In this document: positions 31,021 to 43,829 of the stretch, piece by piece
How the letters are laid out: each line of letters begins with the position of its first letter
Position numbering within the stretch: the first letter of the stretch is position 1
Source: Auricularia sp. M13
Taxonomy: Eukaryota > Basidiomycota > Agaricomycetes > Auriculariales > Auriculariaceae
Assembly (NCBI GenBank): GCA_037042915.1
Contig: CM073203.1
Coordinates: forward strand, 1,426,001 to 1,490,000
Direction: 5' to 3'
Length of the DNA stretch: 64,000 bases
The notes under the pieces: model-generated
Told to the model about the DNA's origin: nothing
The model's database searches: none
The model's input: the letters and a program-made list of their open reading frames with translations, nothing else
Made by a program: the position numbers and the translations under genes

Positions 31021-32461
31021 CTACGAGCGCGACCTGCATGATGGTCAATCTCGGGCCAGCGAAAAGAAAAGCAGGACGATGGCCGCGCACTTCTTGGTTT
31101 GCTTCTTCGCCGCCTGCTTCTTCGCCGCCGGACGCTGTCTGTCGATCTCGCGCTCCTCGGCGGTGACGCAGGCGACCGCGGCGAGCTGCTCCGGCGTCCA
31201 GGTGTCCTGGATCTTGATGCACTTCTGGGTGCGCAGCTGGTGACGGCGCATCGCGTCCGAGCGGCCCGTAATCTCGCTGCGCGGGCCCCAGCGCGGTCAG
31301 ACAAAACTGGAGTCAGCGCTGGCAGCGGGCGCACCTGTGGCACACGGGGCACACGGCCTTCGCGTCGGTCCTGCACGACGCCGCCTGCTCGTGCCGCTGC
31401 TTCTCCGCGATCCTTGCAAAGGTCTTGCTGCAGAACCCGCACGTGCGCTCCGGCACGGGCTCCTCGCCCTCGGCGTCGCTGACGTCGACGGGCGCGGCGG
31501 GCTTGGAGCTGGACACACGGCGCGTGCCGCGCACGGGGCGGCCGGAACGCGAGACGGCGGCGGGCTTGTACTCGCCGTCGTTGTCGCTCTCAACCTCGGG
31601 CTCAGCCTCACTCACACTCGCCTCAGCATACTCCTCATCATCATCGCGCGCGCTGCCGCGGCGGCGCTTGCTCTTGCGGTCGCCGCCCGACGACGGGCGC
31701 TTCTTGCTCTTGCTCTTGCTCTTGCTCTTGGGCGCGGCGTCGTCGGGCAGGTCGGTGTTGAGGGTAGAGGACGGAGAAGGAACCAGACAGTCGTCAGAAA
31801 CCAGCTCGGGCTCGGAATCGAGCCCGGCGTCGTTCACACCATCCTCAGCGGCCACGACATCCTCAGAGACAGCGAGCTCGGGATCTAAGATATGAGTTTG
31901 CGGGGCAGCAGCATACGGGGCGGGGCGCGGCAACGAACAGTCAAGCAGGGCATTAAGACCTTGAGGGGTGCCGCCGATGTCGGCCGGGTTGATGCACGCG
32001 GGCTGGTCGTAAAAGTCCGGGCTCTCAAAGACGGGCGCGTTGAACATGTTGAAGCTCATATAGGACTGGGGGGCGGTGCTGCGGGCGAGAAGGTCCATTG
32101 GGGTCGGGATGGGCGCGGACACCGGGCCGCCGTGGTGCGTTGCCGGCGCCGGCGCGTACGGGACGGCGGGCGCGGCCGCGTAGCCGACGGCGACGGGCGT
32201 GGCGAAGACGGTCTGCGGGTCGACACACTCAAGGCCCAGGTTGTTGTAGAAGCCGAACAGATCGAACGGCTGGGGCTGGGATGCCACCGGGAAAGCCGAC
32301 TGTAGCCCGTCAGCGTGCATGCCGCGTGCAGCGAGGGGCCGCGGAGTGCGCACCAGATAGTCTTGGGGGCCGCCAGCGAGCTGGCGGTCGTCGTCCAGGA
32401 ACGGCGAGGCCGTCGGGCTGGCGCAATCCGGGGCGCTGAACGTGCGTTGAAGGCCGACCAT
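31021..32461 (-). CDS. C2H2/C2HC zinc-finger protein, probable transcription regulator
   Basis: Exons 32461-31335, 31276-31091 and 31033-31021 join to 441 residues; the start is the first ATG (MVGLQRTFSAPDC). Most of the protein is low-complexity and Pro/Ala-rich. A basic KSKSKSKSKKRP stretch and KSKRRRG are likely nuclear localisation signals, flanked by acidic segments. Near the C-terminus are two zinc modules: CGFCSKTFARIAEKQRHEQA ending in C (about 341-363) and CPVCHSEITGRSDAMRRHQL continuing to C (from 371), the second split by intron 1. If the last intron is not used, the protein instead ends at 31045 with a hydrophobic tail. The precise regulator family is not recognised. Confidence 0.75.
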
Positions 32462-34675
32462 GGCAGCGGGCAGGTCTTGGGTCTTGGCGGGGGGCGGGGC
32501 TGTCTGGGACAAACAGCGGGCTTATAGTTATTGGGGGTCGTGGTGACCGGGAAAGAAACGCGGCAGGCGGCGGACGAAATAAGAGCCCCGCCCATCGCGC
32601 CCGCGCCGGTCCCGCCGCATGACTCGCCTCGGCCTCGGAATCTCGGCCCGTCCGAGCCCTCGGTCCCGAGGAGACCCACAGTCCAGCCCCACCTCCTCCC
32701 CAGCGCATACAGTCTGCCTCTTGCTGCTGCTCTGCGCGTCCCGACCCACCACCGAGCGTTGTTTGCCAGCCCCATATGCCGCAGTCGCGACTTGGCTGGC
32801 AGGCGGGAGCAGAGAAGCCGGGCCGGCACATGTTGATGCCCTCTCTCCATGTGCTCGAGGCACATTCTCCGCCTCGACCACGCCCTCCAGGAAGTGTTTT
32901 CGCCAGGGCAAAGGGCTCAGGAGCTCGGCGCTCGGAATGGGTGCCCGCTCGGCACGGAGCGACCGACACATTCCGCCGGCCGTGTCTCACGACTTGGTCC
33001 GTGCCTTTGTCCTCAGCCGCGCCTTTGAACAACGCGCCTGCGCGCCTGCGCGCCTGCGCCTGCCTGCCCACAGTACAACCACGCGCCGGGATATCCTATT
33101 ACACTCATACAACGCGCCCATTGTATGCGCTCCATCTCCCAGTCAACAACAGCCCATTGTACGCTGAACTGTGAAACGCACAGGTCTGAACCCACAGCCA
33201 GAACCAAGGTCGAAGCACCACGGCCCACCCATTCGACGTAATTCTCCGCCCTTCCACGAAACGCGTGACGGCGTTATTTTCCCCAGGAACGCGGACGCTT
33301 GGACGCTCCGAGCATCTGCGATCGCGCTTCCCACGCTCCGACCATCGGCGCGTGGGAAATGACGTCCTCCAACGCGCGAAAAGCAAAAAAAAAAAACGCC
33401 TCTGTGATCGACGCGGCGGTGCGGCGCGGCGGGCGTGCAGATTGCATTATCTCGCGCCAGCTATCAGCGCGCCCGCGGCGACACAGGCCCCCTCCAGCTC
33501 TTCCTATGCCGCGCGAGCACCCCGCGCTGCGCTGCGCCTGCTGCGTGGTGGATGGGCGGGAGGGCGCAGCGGAGGCAGAAACGCGCTATGGCACTCCGAC
33601 CCGCGGCCATCACCGGCGCGTGTGTTCGCGTTTCAGGGATCAGATCTCATCCAGGAGCCTGTGGGTTGCGGTTACAGAGGCGCAGATCGCTCCTGCTGTT
33701 CGACAACGCATGATGCATATACACGTTGTATGCGATGGCGCAGCTAGGCACTCGGACTCGGCGGCCTGGGGTTATCTCGCGAAGCGCACTACTCGACCGA
33801 CTGGACGGTGAGCCGGTAATTTGAATTTCCAAGCTGCCTCCCGCCTGCTCGACTGCGAGGGTTCTCGAGGTGTACGTTACACGTGGCGCTGCCTGGACCT
33901 CCGGCCTCCGCCAAAGACGATCTGTGTCCCGCTTGCAGCCTCCTGCGTCCTTCGAAGTTCGGCCGACTGGGTGCGCCCTGCTCGTTGACTTCCCACGTGA
34001 CGACGCGCCGACGCCAGATAACGTCAACGGTCCATAAGCCCGGCAGCGGGAAAGATTCCAGCTGCAACTTGTCGACCGAAAAAGCTCTTGCTGGACCCGC
34101 GGCGGGCGGGGTTTCCGGTTGCACCAGCATGATAATGCACTGGCAGGACGTTCGCGCGGGTTTGTTTGCTGTCACTTCGCAAACTCTGAGTCGCCTTCTG
34201 TTCAGCGCTGCTATCAATATTATTCCGGGTGCAGACGACTTCCAGAGCCTCACCGCGCGCGCGCATCCCGTCCTCGATACAGCGTCCTACAACGCCCGCC
34301 GCGTCCAGTCACCAGCTTCGCCGCCTAGAGCTGCTCCCTGCCCACGTCGCGCCCTCCGCGGGACTTGCAGCACTGGACGCGCACCGACGGGTACAAAGTA
34401 AGGGTCGTGGGCTCCTGCTTGTATTCTTCGTCCTCTGCGCAACTGAAAGCCAAGGGTACGGCTGGGGCCGTTTACTCGCTTGTTACGAGGTTTGGCCCTG
34501 TCTTGGACTCGACGTGCGGCTTGAAACGCCCCAAATAGCTGCCGAACGCCTGGCCTGGGGCTGCTCATTGACACTGCTGTTTATTTCGCTATGAGTGCTC
34601 GCTGTCAAGACACCGCACAGTAAGTAGTACCGCGCTCAGCCTCTCCTTTCCTACTCGTCAGACGGCTGCACGCTC
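32462..34675. other. GC-rich intergenic region
   Basis: This holds the upstream region of the zinc-finger gene. Many overlapping ORFs in all frames lack family motifs. CGCCTGCG is repeated four times at 33037-33063. No gene is supported. Confidence 0.5.
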
Positions 34676-35938
34676 CTACGCGCTTCCGAAGAAAGACCTC
34701 AACCTGTCGTCCAGCCAATTCACGTCGTCCTTGCTCTGGCCCGGTCCTAATCAAAGTTCAGCCCTCCGCTCTCGGGACACCGCTTTCACACTCTGCAAAG
34801 CTCACCTCCAGCCCAATGCCCCCAAATCGAAGGGAACGCTTCCATCGTGCCTATACCCGGACGCATGTTGGCAACTTCAATTTCAGAGTCCTCAGGTCTG
34901 TGTTTCATGTTAGCCATCGACTTAAAGCTGCACGCGAGGACTCACGGGAAGTAAAGGTCTGTTTTGCCCGGAAGAACCAGAGCTCTGGCCTTGATGCCCT
35001 GCATGGCCTTTGCAAAGTCTCCGTCGTACGGTTCCTGGTCTGAGGCGTCGCCAGCCTGCCATGTATGGAGCATCACAATGAGATTTTCTGGGTCTGGTGG
35101 CGTCAGCAGTGTCACAACCCGTGCCACCTGCCACTCGAAACCCTACCCTTGGAGCAAGCCCAGGCTTCCCAGAAGTTGACCATAAAGTCCTCCAAGTTCT
35201 TGAACCCCAACGCCGTCTCGTAGAGCTTCTCCCGATAGAAGGCCTGGCTGAAACCCCAGCCAGCATACCCCCGACCAAACGCCTTGAGACCTACAGTCGC
35301 CGATTCTGTAGTCCAGGGACGGTAGTCCCCAGCTTTCAGAAGTACTTCCCCCTTGGCCGACCCGGCTGATGATGCGCCTTTGGCAGCCAGCAGGGCTGAC
35401 TTGACGCCTTCGAGGAAGACCTGATTGTGCAAAGATGTCTTTGCAGCTCCGCAGAAAGGAACGATCAGATCCATGAAGTCAGGGTACTGAGTGGCCCATT
35501 GGTACGTCTGGGCAGCACCCATCGACCATCCGAGAACGGCACGTGCATGCTTGACGCCGAGGTGCTTCGTGATCAGTTCATGCTGAGCGCGCACGTTGTC
35601 GTAGAACAAGACATCAGGAAATGGCCTGAGGCCTGGAGTATTGGATGGCGATGAAGACTGCCCGTTCCCAAAAAGCGCAGTGATGATAATGAAGTACTTC
35701 TTGGGGCTCAGCGTCTTGTCCTCTTCAATGAGCCACTCGTTGTCGGAGATCACTATGGATGCTAAGCCAGGAACATCGTACATTCCTAAGTACACGTACG
35801 TCCCGAATACCAAGTAGGGTATATGATAGCAGGGAGATTAGAGTCTCCCATAGTCTTGTACGCAATAAAGGCATCGGGTATAATCTCGCCGGATCTCAGC
35901 ATGAAATCGCCGAGCTTGTAGGTGCTGTAATCCGCCAT
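34676..35938 (-). CDS. MetX-like alpha/beta hydrolase (homoserine O-acetyltransferase family)
   Basis: Five exons: 35938-35800, 35752-35147, 35093-34946, 34897-34806 and 34746-34676, giving 351 residues. The fold is recognised from IAYKTMGD, DNEWLIEEDKTLSPKKYFII, ALFGNGQSSSPSN, the nucleophile elbow LGWSMGAAQTYQWA, LPGKTDLYFPPEDSE and IPSIWGHWAGG-like end (here FPSIWGHWAGGPGQSKDD). Predicted triad: Ser123, Asp294 and His325. Members of this family transfer acyl groups to homoserine or act as uncharacterised hydrolases; fungal paralogs of this length are often not true homoserine acetyltransferases, so the substrate is open. Soluble, no signal peptide. Confidence 0.85.
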
Positions 35939-36683
35939 TCTGCTTCAGAATGATGCAGATGAGAGGACCAGTCGAGGTCGAGACGAGTCCGTCCTGTGCA
36001 AGTTGTCTCTGCTCCCGTGTGAATGGGCTGGAGTGCGATTGCTAAGCTCCTCATATTCTAGGGGAGCGCGTGACTCTAAGCGGCCGCTCTCGACGGCACA
36101 CGCGGAGTCCCGCAAGGAGGCTCAAGGGCCCGATGTTCTCAGCCGCGCGTTGAAGCGCCTACTCAACTAGCCATGATTCGCTTTTATGGCACTTCAAGTT
36201 CAGGCGCAACTAGTGACACGCTCGTGATAACACGCACTGTTGATTACTTTCCGCTTAAGTTGCTTGCTACACCACTTGTTCTAGTCTTGTTCTTCACAGA
36301 GACCAACCTCTTGATCCATCTTACCATCCAGTCTCTCCTAAAGGGCGTCAAAGCAAAGATATCGCAGCGTCCCTTCAAGTTATTGCATCTATGCTAGTTC
36401 GCTCGGGACCGCGCAAGAACGGCATGCAAATTGACAAAACGAGAGGCCCTTCATTATCAATAATAGTGCGATAGGACAGTGGCGCCAAGCAGGGTACAAG
36501 AAGACCGATGTAGGCCGAGAGCGAGGGGGCGGTGGCACAAAACAGGAAATGTAAGAGACAGCCAGCAGAGAAGTGGTCCGTGAGCGTAGTCAGAATGTGC
36601 AAGTGAGCGTGCGTGCGTGCGTCCGCGAAGTCCCAAGATGATGAGAACGTGTCGTGATGGGCGTAAGTAATTCAACCCGCGAA
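35939..36683. other. Intergenic
   Basis: Promoter side of the hydrolase and 3' side of the glucanase. No further gene seen. Confidence 0.6.
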
Positions 36684-39578
36684 TCATACGCACGGCGGCG
36701 GGATGGGTGCGCCAGGAGCAGTCCACGCGTCGGGGTACGTACAGCCCTGGATGGGGACTGCGGCAGGCGCAGTGTCCTGCGGGTTCGCCCACCCGTTCAG
36801 CGTAGCTGTCGCCGGCGGCGTGATGGTCGGCGGCGGGAGCGTGTGGATCGTGCCCGTGGGCGTGTACGTCGGGAACGCGATGTTATCGCCCGGGACCTGG
36901 TCGAGCTGTGTTGGCGGCCACGGCCGGATCGTTGCGAGCGCTGCGGCGTCGATGGTGCCAGGTGCGCCCGCCCCGCCCGTCATGGACGGCGCGAACGTGC
37001 CGGGGAACGCCTGCGCGGGGTCTATGGGGACGCCGCGCGACGCGCAGTGCCCGATCGCCTGCCGCGGGTCTGTCGGCATCCAACCGTTCTCGAGCCCGAG
37101 CGAGTACGACCACAGCGGCGCCTGGACCTTGCCCGTCCGTAGTGATGGCCCGATCTTCCATGTCCTGTTCATCCGGCGCGTCAGCGGTCGGCGGCACGAA
37201 TGCAAAGGAAGACCTGTACCAGAAGAAGAAGTTGCGCATGCCCTCCATAGACGAGAGCGCAAATAACTTGAGCTTGTCCTTAGTCTCCTGCGGGTACGCC
37301 TGCCAGTTATCCCAGAAGGTGTCGCAGTTGGTGGTATGCTGGACGTCTCTCAAGCCCTCATTAACGAACATGCCGCCTACGTTCCGACCGCATTAGCACC
37401 CTGGCCGCATCATCACGACAATAAATCGAACATACAGTCATTATAACCAAGACTCCACTCGCCACCGGCAGTGACACCGAAGTTGCGCAAGCTGGCATTA
37501 ATGGCGTTACCCCATTGGAGGCACGGCTGGTCGAGGAACTGGTCGATATCGGGCTTGTCGCGGCCGTCGAACGCGAAGTAGTTGTGCACGTCGAGCGCGA
37601 CGCGATCCGCGCCGCTCAGCACCCCCGTCCAGCCGCCTGTGTTGAAGTGGTCGTGGATGCTGATGTACGGCCCGTTGCCCGCGCCGATGCCCGTTACGCT
37701 GCGAATCGTTGCGTATGCTTGCAGGTAGCTAAGACAAGACTCTGCGTTAGACGACAGTGTCACTGGGAGCGGGAGCTGCGAAGGACGTACAACTGCTCCA
37801 GGTAGGGCTGGGCGAGCGTAGGCTCGTTAACGATTCCGAATACTTAGCGGCGTGTCAGCTTCTCGCCCAACTCAACAAGGGCGATGCCGCACTAGGAATC
37901 AGGTCCTTGTACCTGGCAATCCGATCAGCCGATATGCATCGAACAAACAATGCTGCAAGACGCACTCAGGTTGCGAGATGAACTCCGTAATAATGCGCAT
38001 GTAGTCCAGGGAGCGCTGTGCGTTGGCAACGCCCATGACGCCGCTCATCCAGTTAATCGCGCCTGTTCTGCCGGAATGGTTCCACCCGTTCTGCGAACCT
38101 GTCACGTGCCTCGGTTAGCGCGGCCCGCATCTTCCATCTTCTCCACGACAACCAGGGAAAGTGACGCACCGGGCATGGTGTGCAAGTCGAGGTTTATGCG
38201 GATGCCGTACTTGCGCGCCCACTTGAACGCCTTGAGACAATAAGTCCAAGCAGTCTTTTCGAGGAATGGCTCCCCCGGCCAGACTTCGATCGCCCAGTAC
38301 GGGATCGGAAGCCGGACCCAGTTCAAGCCTGCGCCGGCGATATCTGCAAAGTCCTTCTCCGTCTGCGCCGGAGCCCCTGAGTTGAGCGCAGCAACACGTT
38401 GAGGTGAGCAGACGCACGATGAAAGTCTTGTAGTGATCCTCGAGCTGCTGAATACCGCCCCCCGCAGCGTCGGCGCGCATCGCCTGCGTCAGTGTCCACT
38501 CGGAGCCGTCCTGTGGCACGATCGCGCCGTCCATGTACTTCTCGTACAACGCGGGCGAGATGAAGGGTTCCAGCACTAGCCAGCCACTGTGTGTGCGGTC
38601 AATGCGATGCTCTATTAGCCGGAGAGGCCGATTGCGCTGCGTACCCAAGATTTACTCTGCGCGGGGCATCTGTATCAGTCTTCGTATGGCATGACGGGCG
38701 CCACCGCAGTCGCAGTCAGGTGCTCACCCGCGAATAATGTCTGTGGCATAGTCCCAGGTCTCGTTGAGCGCGGGGCTCCATTCCTGAGCGCGCGCGCCGT
38801 TGTTGAAGGGGTCTTTGAGATCTTCAATGAAGTAGCCGCCGAACTCGTTCTTGTATGTGAAGGAGGTGCCGTCTTCCATCTTGACGCTGTCGCCGTTGCG
38901 ACCGACGATAAGCGTTTGAGTTGTCGGTGTCTTGGTGCTGTTGCCCTTCCCGCTGCCCCCGGATCCTGACTTGTCGTCCTGTTTGGGCTTGATCACAAAG
39001 AAATACACGCAGGCGCCAGCGGCACCGAGGACGACGAGCACGGCGAGAAGCGTGAACCAGATACCCCGACTCCGCTTCTTGGGCGGCGGCTCAAAGACGG
39101 GCGCGCTGCCATAGTCGCGCTCGCCAAGCTCGTCGCGCGACGCCGCGCCGACGGGGTTGTCGTAGTATGCTGCGGGCTTGATGAGAGGCGAGCCCTGGCC
39201 GCCGTGCGGGTTCTGCGAGCCGACGTAGGTGTTGTAGGAAGAAAACGAGTCCGTGCGGCCGTCCGCGAACGCCCGACGTGGGTGCAGCATCTCGCTCGAC
39301 CCGTGGGGATCGGGCGTGCCTGGGTCCATGCGCGGCGCCGCCAACGTGTCCGACGAGTATCCCGCATACTGGTCGTACTGCTGAAAGCCAGGCTGTGGGT
39401 TGCCGTAGGGGCCCTGGTAATGCCCCGGCGGAGGGTCGTAGTAACCGCCCTGTGGTTGCTGTTGGCCGTAGTGATACTGCGACTGCTGGCCAGACTGATA
39501 AGACTGCTGAGGGTAGCCGCCGCCGCCGCCGCCATTGCCGTACCCGCTGTTGTAGGGCGGGTACTGGTGGTCAGCCAT
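36684..39578 (-). CDS. GH5 exo-beta-1,3-glucanase, type II membrane protein (copy A)
   Basis: Ten exons: 39578-38728, 38656-38645, 38586-38418, 38362-38170, 38098-37966, 37912-37893, 37842-37791, 37728-37436, 37376-37220 and 37164-36684; 786 residues. The cytosolic N-terminus is Gly/Gln/Tyr/Pro-rich; one membrane helix lies at about 171-196 (WFTLLAVLVVLGAAGACVYFF), then a Ser/Gly linker and the catalytic domain (NLGGWLVLEPFI, RLPIPYWAIEVW, INLDLHTMPGSQNGW). The predicted acid/base is Glu466 in IVNEP and the nucleophile Glu567 in GEWSLGYNDC. It should trim beta-1,3-glucan at the cell surface. Exon 2 is only 12 nt. It is a tandem duplicate of the gene at 41033-43829. Confidence 0.9.
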
Positions 39579-41032
39579 CGGGAAACAAAAACGAGACGAG
39601 GAGACGAAAGGAGAAAGAGATGCAGATCGGAGTCGGAACACACTCGGCGTCCGTTGCCCGGATATGGGCATGCATAGCCACCCGGGGCCATGTCCAGGCA
39701 CAGCCTCGTGTCGATCTTCTCGGTATTCACATTCAATGACCCGCAAATAAACAACCCCGGAGCGCCAGATTACACCTCTCCGCTGCCGTTTCCATCGACG
39801 ATTCACCCCAACGCTATCCCGGGTCCATTCCGCTGACGGTTTCTGTACTGTAAGACTCAATGCCATTGGACGAACCTCACTCACTGCAGAGATGCCGAAA
39901 CTGTGATATCCGAGGCAAACCTCTGCGTCAAGTGAACTAGGTCATGCCGAAGGGTGCTGGAATGCCGTTCTGGTACCGGCTTCTTATGCCCGAGTGAACA
40001 GACTGTGAAACAGTTCTCGCGCAGAAGAAAACTGCGAACATCTGAAATCTTTGGGACCGGTCGTTCAAAACACCGGTTATACGAAAAGACAGCGCAAGAC
40101 TGTTGAGCTTACAGCCTTTCTTCTTTTTCTTGGCCGCATCAACTTTTTGTGAAACGCGAAAAGAGTCGTCCCAATTGGGACGCCAAACACCGGCGATGCA
40201 AACTGGAGCTCGGCCGATGCACCGGCACGCCGTCCAGCAGCGTCCAGAGGTACTTTTGACCGTCCTGCTCGTCTCTGTGTATGCCAAGCATATGAGATGT
40301 TCATATTTCAGCGTTATAAGTAATCCTCACCAAAAATTGCGAGTGAGACCCGAGCAAATTGTGCGGAATGCAGTTGGCACTGACTAGAGCTAGTTGAAGG
40401 ACATGCCGAGCCAACGGGCAGCATCTCAGCATACGGGATACATCCTTCGGTCCTATTGAGAGGTTCCACGGACTTAGGGTCGCCCAAAGGTGTGTCCTGA
40501 GCCTCTGCCAGGAAAACCTGACTTGGGAGCTATTCTTGGCGTGTTTGACGGTGCAAAACGGTGTTTGGCGTCCCAATTGGGACGACTCTTTTCGCGTTTC
40601 ACAAAAAGTTGATGCGGCCAAGAAAAAGAAGAAAGGCTGTACAAAACTTTCCGCGGAGCGAGTGCCGCTGCAGAATAGTTTCCTGCTGCGCAACAGAACA
40701 TGGGCAAACATCAAGGACTCAAACAACATCGCACCGCACTGTAGAAACCGTCTGCCACAGCCCACGCCGTCGTATTGAGAGTGGAGATAGCCGCGAGACC
40801 TTGAAGCATTGTGAGGAGCGTCGGGAGACGATCTGAATAAGTGATAAATATGTGAACAATCAGGTGGCGACAAAACTACAACAGCAACTAATGTAGTGTA
40901 ACAGACAGTCAGCGAAGGTATGTATGTATGTGCGTGTGCAGGTGTGTGGGCGGGTCTAAAGCAACAAAGTCCCAAAGCAGGTTAACAAAGCAATAAGCAC
41001 AACAGATCAAATGTCCGGGGAAATGTCCATGA
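39579..41032. other. Intergenic between the glucanase duplicates, with a long inverted repeat
   Basis: Holds the upstream region of copy A, the 83-bp inverted repeat (40110-40192 and 40559-40641) and the 3' region of copy B. No gene is supported. Confidence 0.7.
40110..40641. repeat. Perfect 83-bp inverted repeat with 366-nt loop
   Basis: The arm 40110-40192 (starting TACAGCCTTTCTTC, containing TCCCAATTGGGA) is exactly complementary to 40559-40641. The loop shows no gene. Confidence 0.92.
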
Positions 41033-43829
41033 TCATGCGCAAGGTGCGGGTACCGGCGCGGTGGGCTCCGTCCACGGATCAGGGTACTGGCATCCCGCGA
41101 TAGGCACTGCAGCGCCCACCGTGTCCTGAGGGAACGCCCACCCGTTCATCGTGGCAGTAGCGGGAGGCGTCATTGTGGGCGGAGGGAGCGTATGGATCGT
41201 GCCGGTGGGCGTGTACGTCGGGAACACGATGTTGTCCCCTTCCACCTGCTCGAGCTGCGTCGGCGGCCATGGCCTCACCGTCGCAATTGCCGCAGGGTCA
41301 ACCGTGGTGGGGGCACCCGCACCGCCGGTCGCAGAAGCAGCAAGCGTACCGTCAAATGCCAGCTTGGGCTCCAGCGGGACACTGCGCGCGGCGCAGTGAC
41401 CAATCGCCTCACGTGGGTCCTTCGGAATCCACCCATTCTCAAGGCCGAGCGAATACGACCACAGCGGCGCCTGCACCTTCCCTGTTCGGAGCGACGGGCC
41501 AATCTTCCAGGTCCTAGTGAAGACGCGATGTGAACCCGTGAATTGATAAAGGATGGAGGATGGCGATGAGACGCACCAGAAGAAGAAGTTACGCATGGCC
41601 TCCATGGACGACAGCGCAAAGTTGCGAAGATCCGCCTTTGTCTCTGGCGTGTACTCCTCCCACTTGTCCCAGAACGTATTGCAGTTAGTCGTATGCTGAA
41701 CATCATGCAGCCCGCCATTGACAAACATGCCACCTTGGCTCGTTTCAGTCTCTCCCGCAACTTCGAAGCAGGGAGAATGCACGCACAATCGTTGTACCCA
41801 AGACTGAACTCGCCGCCCGACGTGAAGCCAAAGTTCTGCAAGCTTGCATTGATCGCTTCGCCCCACTGCAGACACGGGCGGTCGAGGAAGCTCGCGATGT
41901 CGGGCTTGTCATTGCCGTCAAACGCGAAGTAGTTGTGCACGTCGAGTGCGAGACGGTCCGCGCCCTGCAGGAAGCCCGCCCACTGTCTGCTCGTGAAGTG
42001 GTCGTGAATGCTGATGATTGGCCCATTGCCCGCGCCATAGCCAGTTATCCCGCGGATCGTAGTGTACGCGTGGAGGTAGCTATATCCGCGTCAGCGGCTG
42101 GTGCGAAGGTGCCACGAGAAAGTTGCGAACAATTGCTCGAGGTACTGTTTCGGGAGGTACGGCTCGTTGACGATGCCGAATACTGAACGCGCGTGAGAAC
42201 AGTCCGATAAAGCAGCAGGTCAAGACTGCTCACTCGGGACGACATCTTTATATCTGCAATGCGGAATGTGAGTGCAAATCCGTTCGGTTCTGAATATACG
42301 ACGCACTCGGGTTGAGAGATGAACTCGGTGATGATCCTCATATAGTCGAGCGAGCGTTGAGCATTCGCGACGCCCATGACGCCGCTCATCCAATTGATAG
42401 CGCCAGACTTGCCCGAATGGTTCCACCCGTTCTGCGAGCCTGTTCCACATCGTCAGCAATGCATCTCCCGACTGAGAAACGGGAGCGCGAACCGGGCATG
42501 GTGTGCAAGTCAAGGTTGACCCGAATACCGTACTTGCGTGCCCACTTGAACGCCTTGAGACAGTACTCCCAGGCGGTGTGCTCAAGGAACGGCTCGCCCT
42601 CCCAGACCTCGATCGCCCAGTACGGTATCGGGAGGCGCACCCAGTTCAGCCCGGCGCCAGCGATGTCGGCGAAATCCTTCTCGGTCTATGCGGCAGCGGC
42701 ATGAGCAATAAGATAAGCAGCTGTGGCGGAGACACGCACGATGAAGGTCTTGTAGTGGTTCTCGAGCTGCTGGATGCCGCCGTCGGGACCGGTGTCAGCG
42801 CGCATGGCCTGCGTCAGCGTCCATTCAGAGCTGTCGAGCTCAACCGTCGCGCCATCACCCATGTACTTCTCGTAGAGCGCCGGCACGATAAAGGGCTCGA
42901 GCACCAGCCATCCGCTAGTTTTTGGCTGTGAGCAAGACGAAGATCGCCGGCGCGCCAATCACGGTTGTGCTTACCCAAGATTGACGCTGAGAAGGAAACC
43001 GTCAGTTTCTGGTCGTCGAGGGGGGAGACGAGCGCCCTCACCCGCGAATAATGTCCTTCCCGTAGTCCCACGTCTCGTTGAGTGCAGGGCTCCACTCTTG
43101 CGCGCGCGCGCCGTTGTTAAACGCGTCCTTGGGGTCTTCGATGAAATAGCCGCCGTACGGATTCTTATAAACAAATGTCGTGCCGTCCTCCATCTTGACC
43201 TCGTCGCCGTCGCGGCCGACAATGAGCTTCTGGGAGTGCGGAGACTTGGTACCGTTGCCCTTGGAACCAGCTGCGCCACCCGACGCGCCGTGCCCATGAT
43301 GCGGCTTGACCGCAAAGAAGTAGACGCACACTCCGACGACGCCTCCCACGCTGAGCAAGCAGGTCAGGAGGAACCAGAGCAGGCGCCGCCTCCTCTTTGG
43401 CCGGGCCGGGTGGTCAGGAGTCGCGTCGTACAGCCCGAGCCCGGACGCGGTCTTCCCCAGCTCGCCGCGCGACGCAGCGGCCAGCGGACTGTCGTGGTAC
43501 GCAACGGGCTTGATGAGAGGCGTGCTCTGGCCCGCGACGCTCTGGCTGCCGATGTAGGTGTGCTGAGACGAGAACGAGCCGGTGTCGTAAGGCAGGTCGG
43601 CGCGTGGACGGAGCAGCGGCGCGGCGCTGGGCGTGCCAGGGTGGTCGAAGGCGGGGCTCGCGAGCCCGTCGTTTGAGTACGCGGCGTACTGTCCATACGC
43701 GGTCTGGTGCTGGACCGGCGTGTCGTAATTCCCAGCAGACGGCTGCGGGCCGTATGGGTGATTGGGATGCGACTGCAGTGGGCGTTGATAGTCCCCAGCA
43801 GCGTGTGATGGGTATCCTGGGTCGGCCAT
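41033..43829 (-). CDS. GH5 exo-beta-1,3-glucanase, type II membrane protein (copy B)
   Basis: Ten exons: 43829-43042, 42986-42975, 42914-42740, 42685-42493, 42439-42307, 42253-42234, 42182-42131, 42079-41787, 41733-41577 and 41513-41033; 767 residues. Exons 4-10 and the 12-nt exon 2 have exactly the same lengths as in copy A, while introns differ. The membrane helix is at about 150-174 (WFLLTCLLSVGGVVGVCVYFF). Predicted catalytic residues are Glu447 (IVNEP) and Glu548 (GEFSLGYNDC; the Trp after the nucleophile in copy A is Phe here). The role should match copy A: cell-wall beta-glucan processing at the outer face of the membrane. The cytosolic tail has diverged most. Confidence 0.9.

Noticed and set aside
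31297-33071. Long ORFs in other frames over and upstream of the zinc-finger gene
   Set aside because: They are shadows of GC-rich coding and promoter sequence with Arg/Pro/Ala-biased products.
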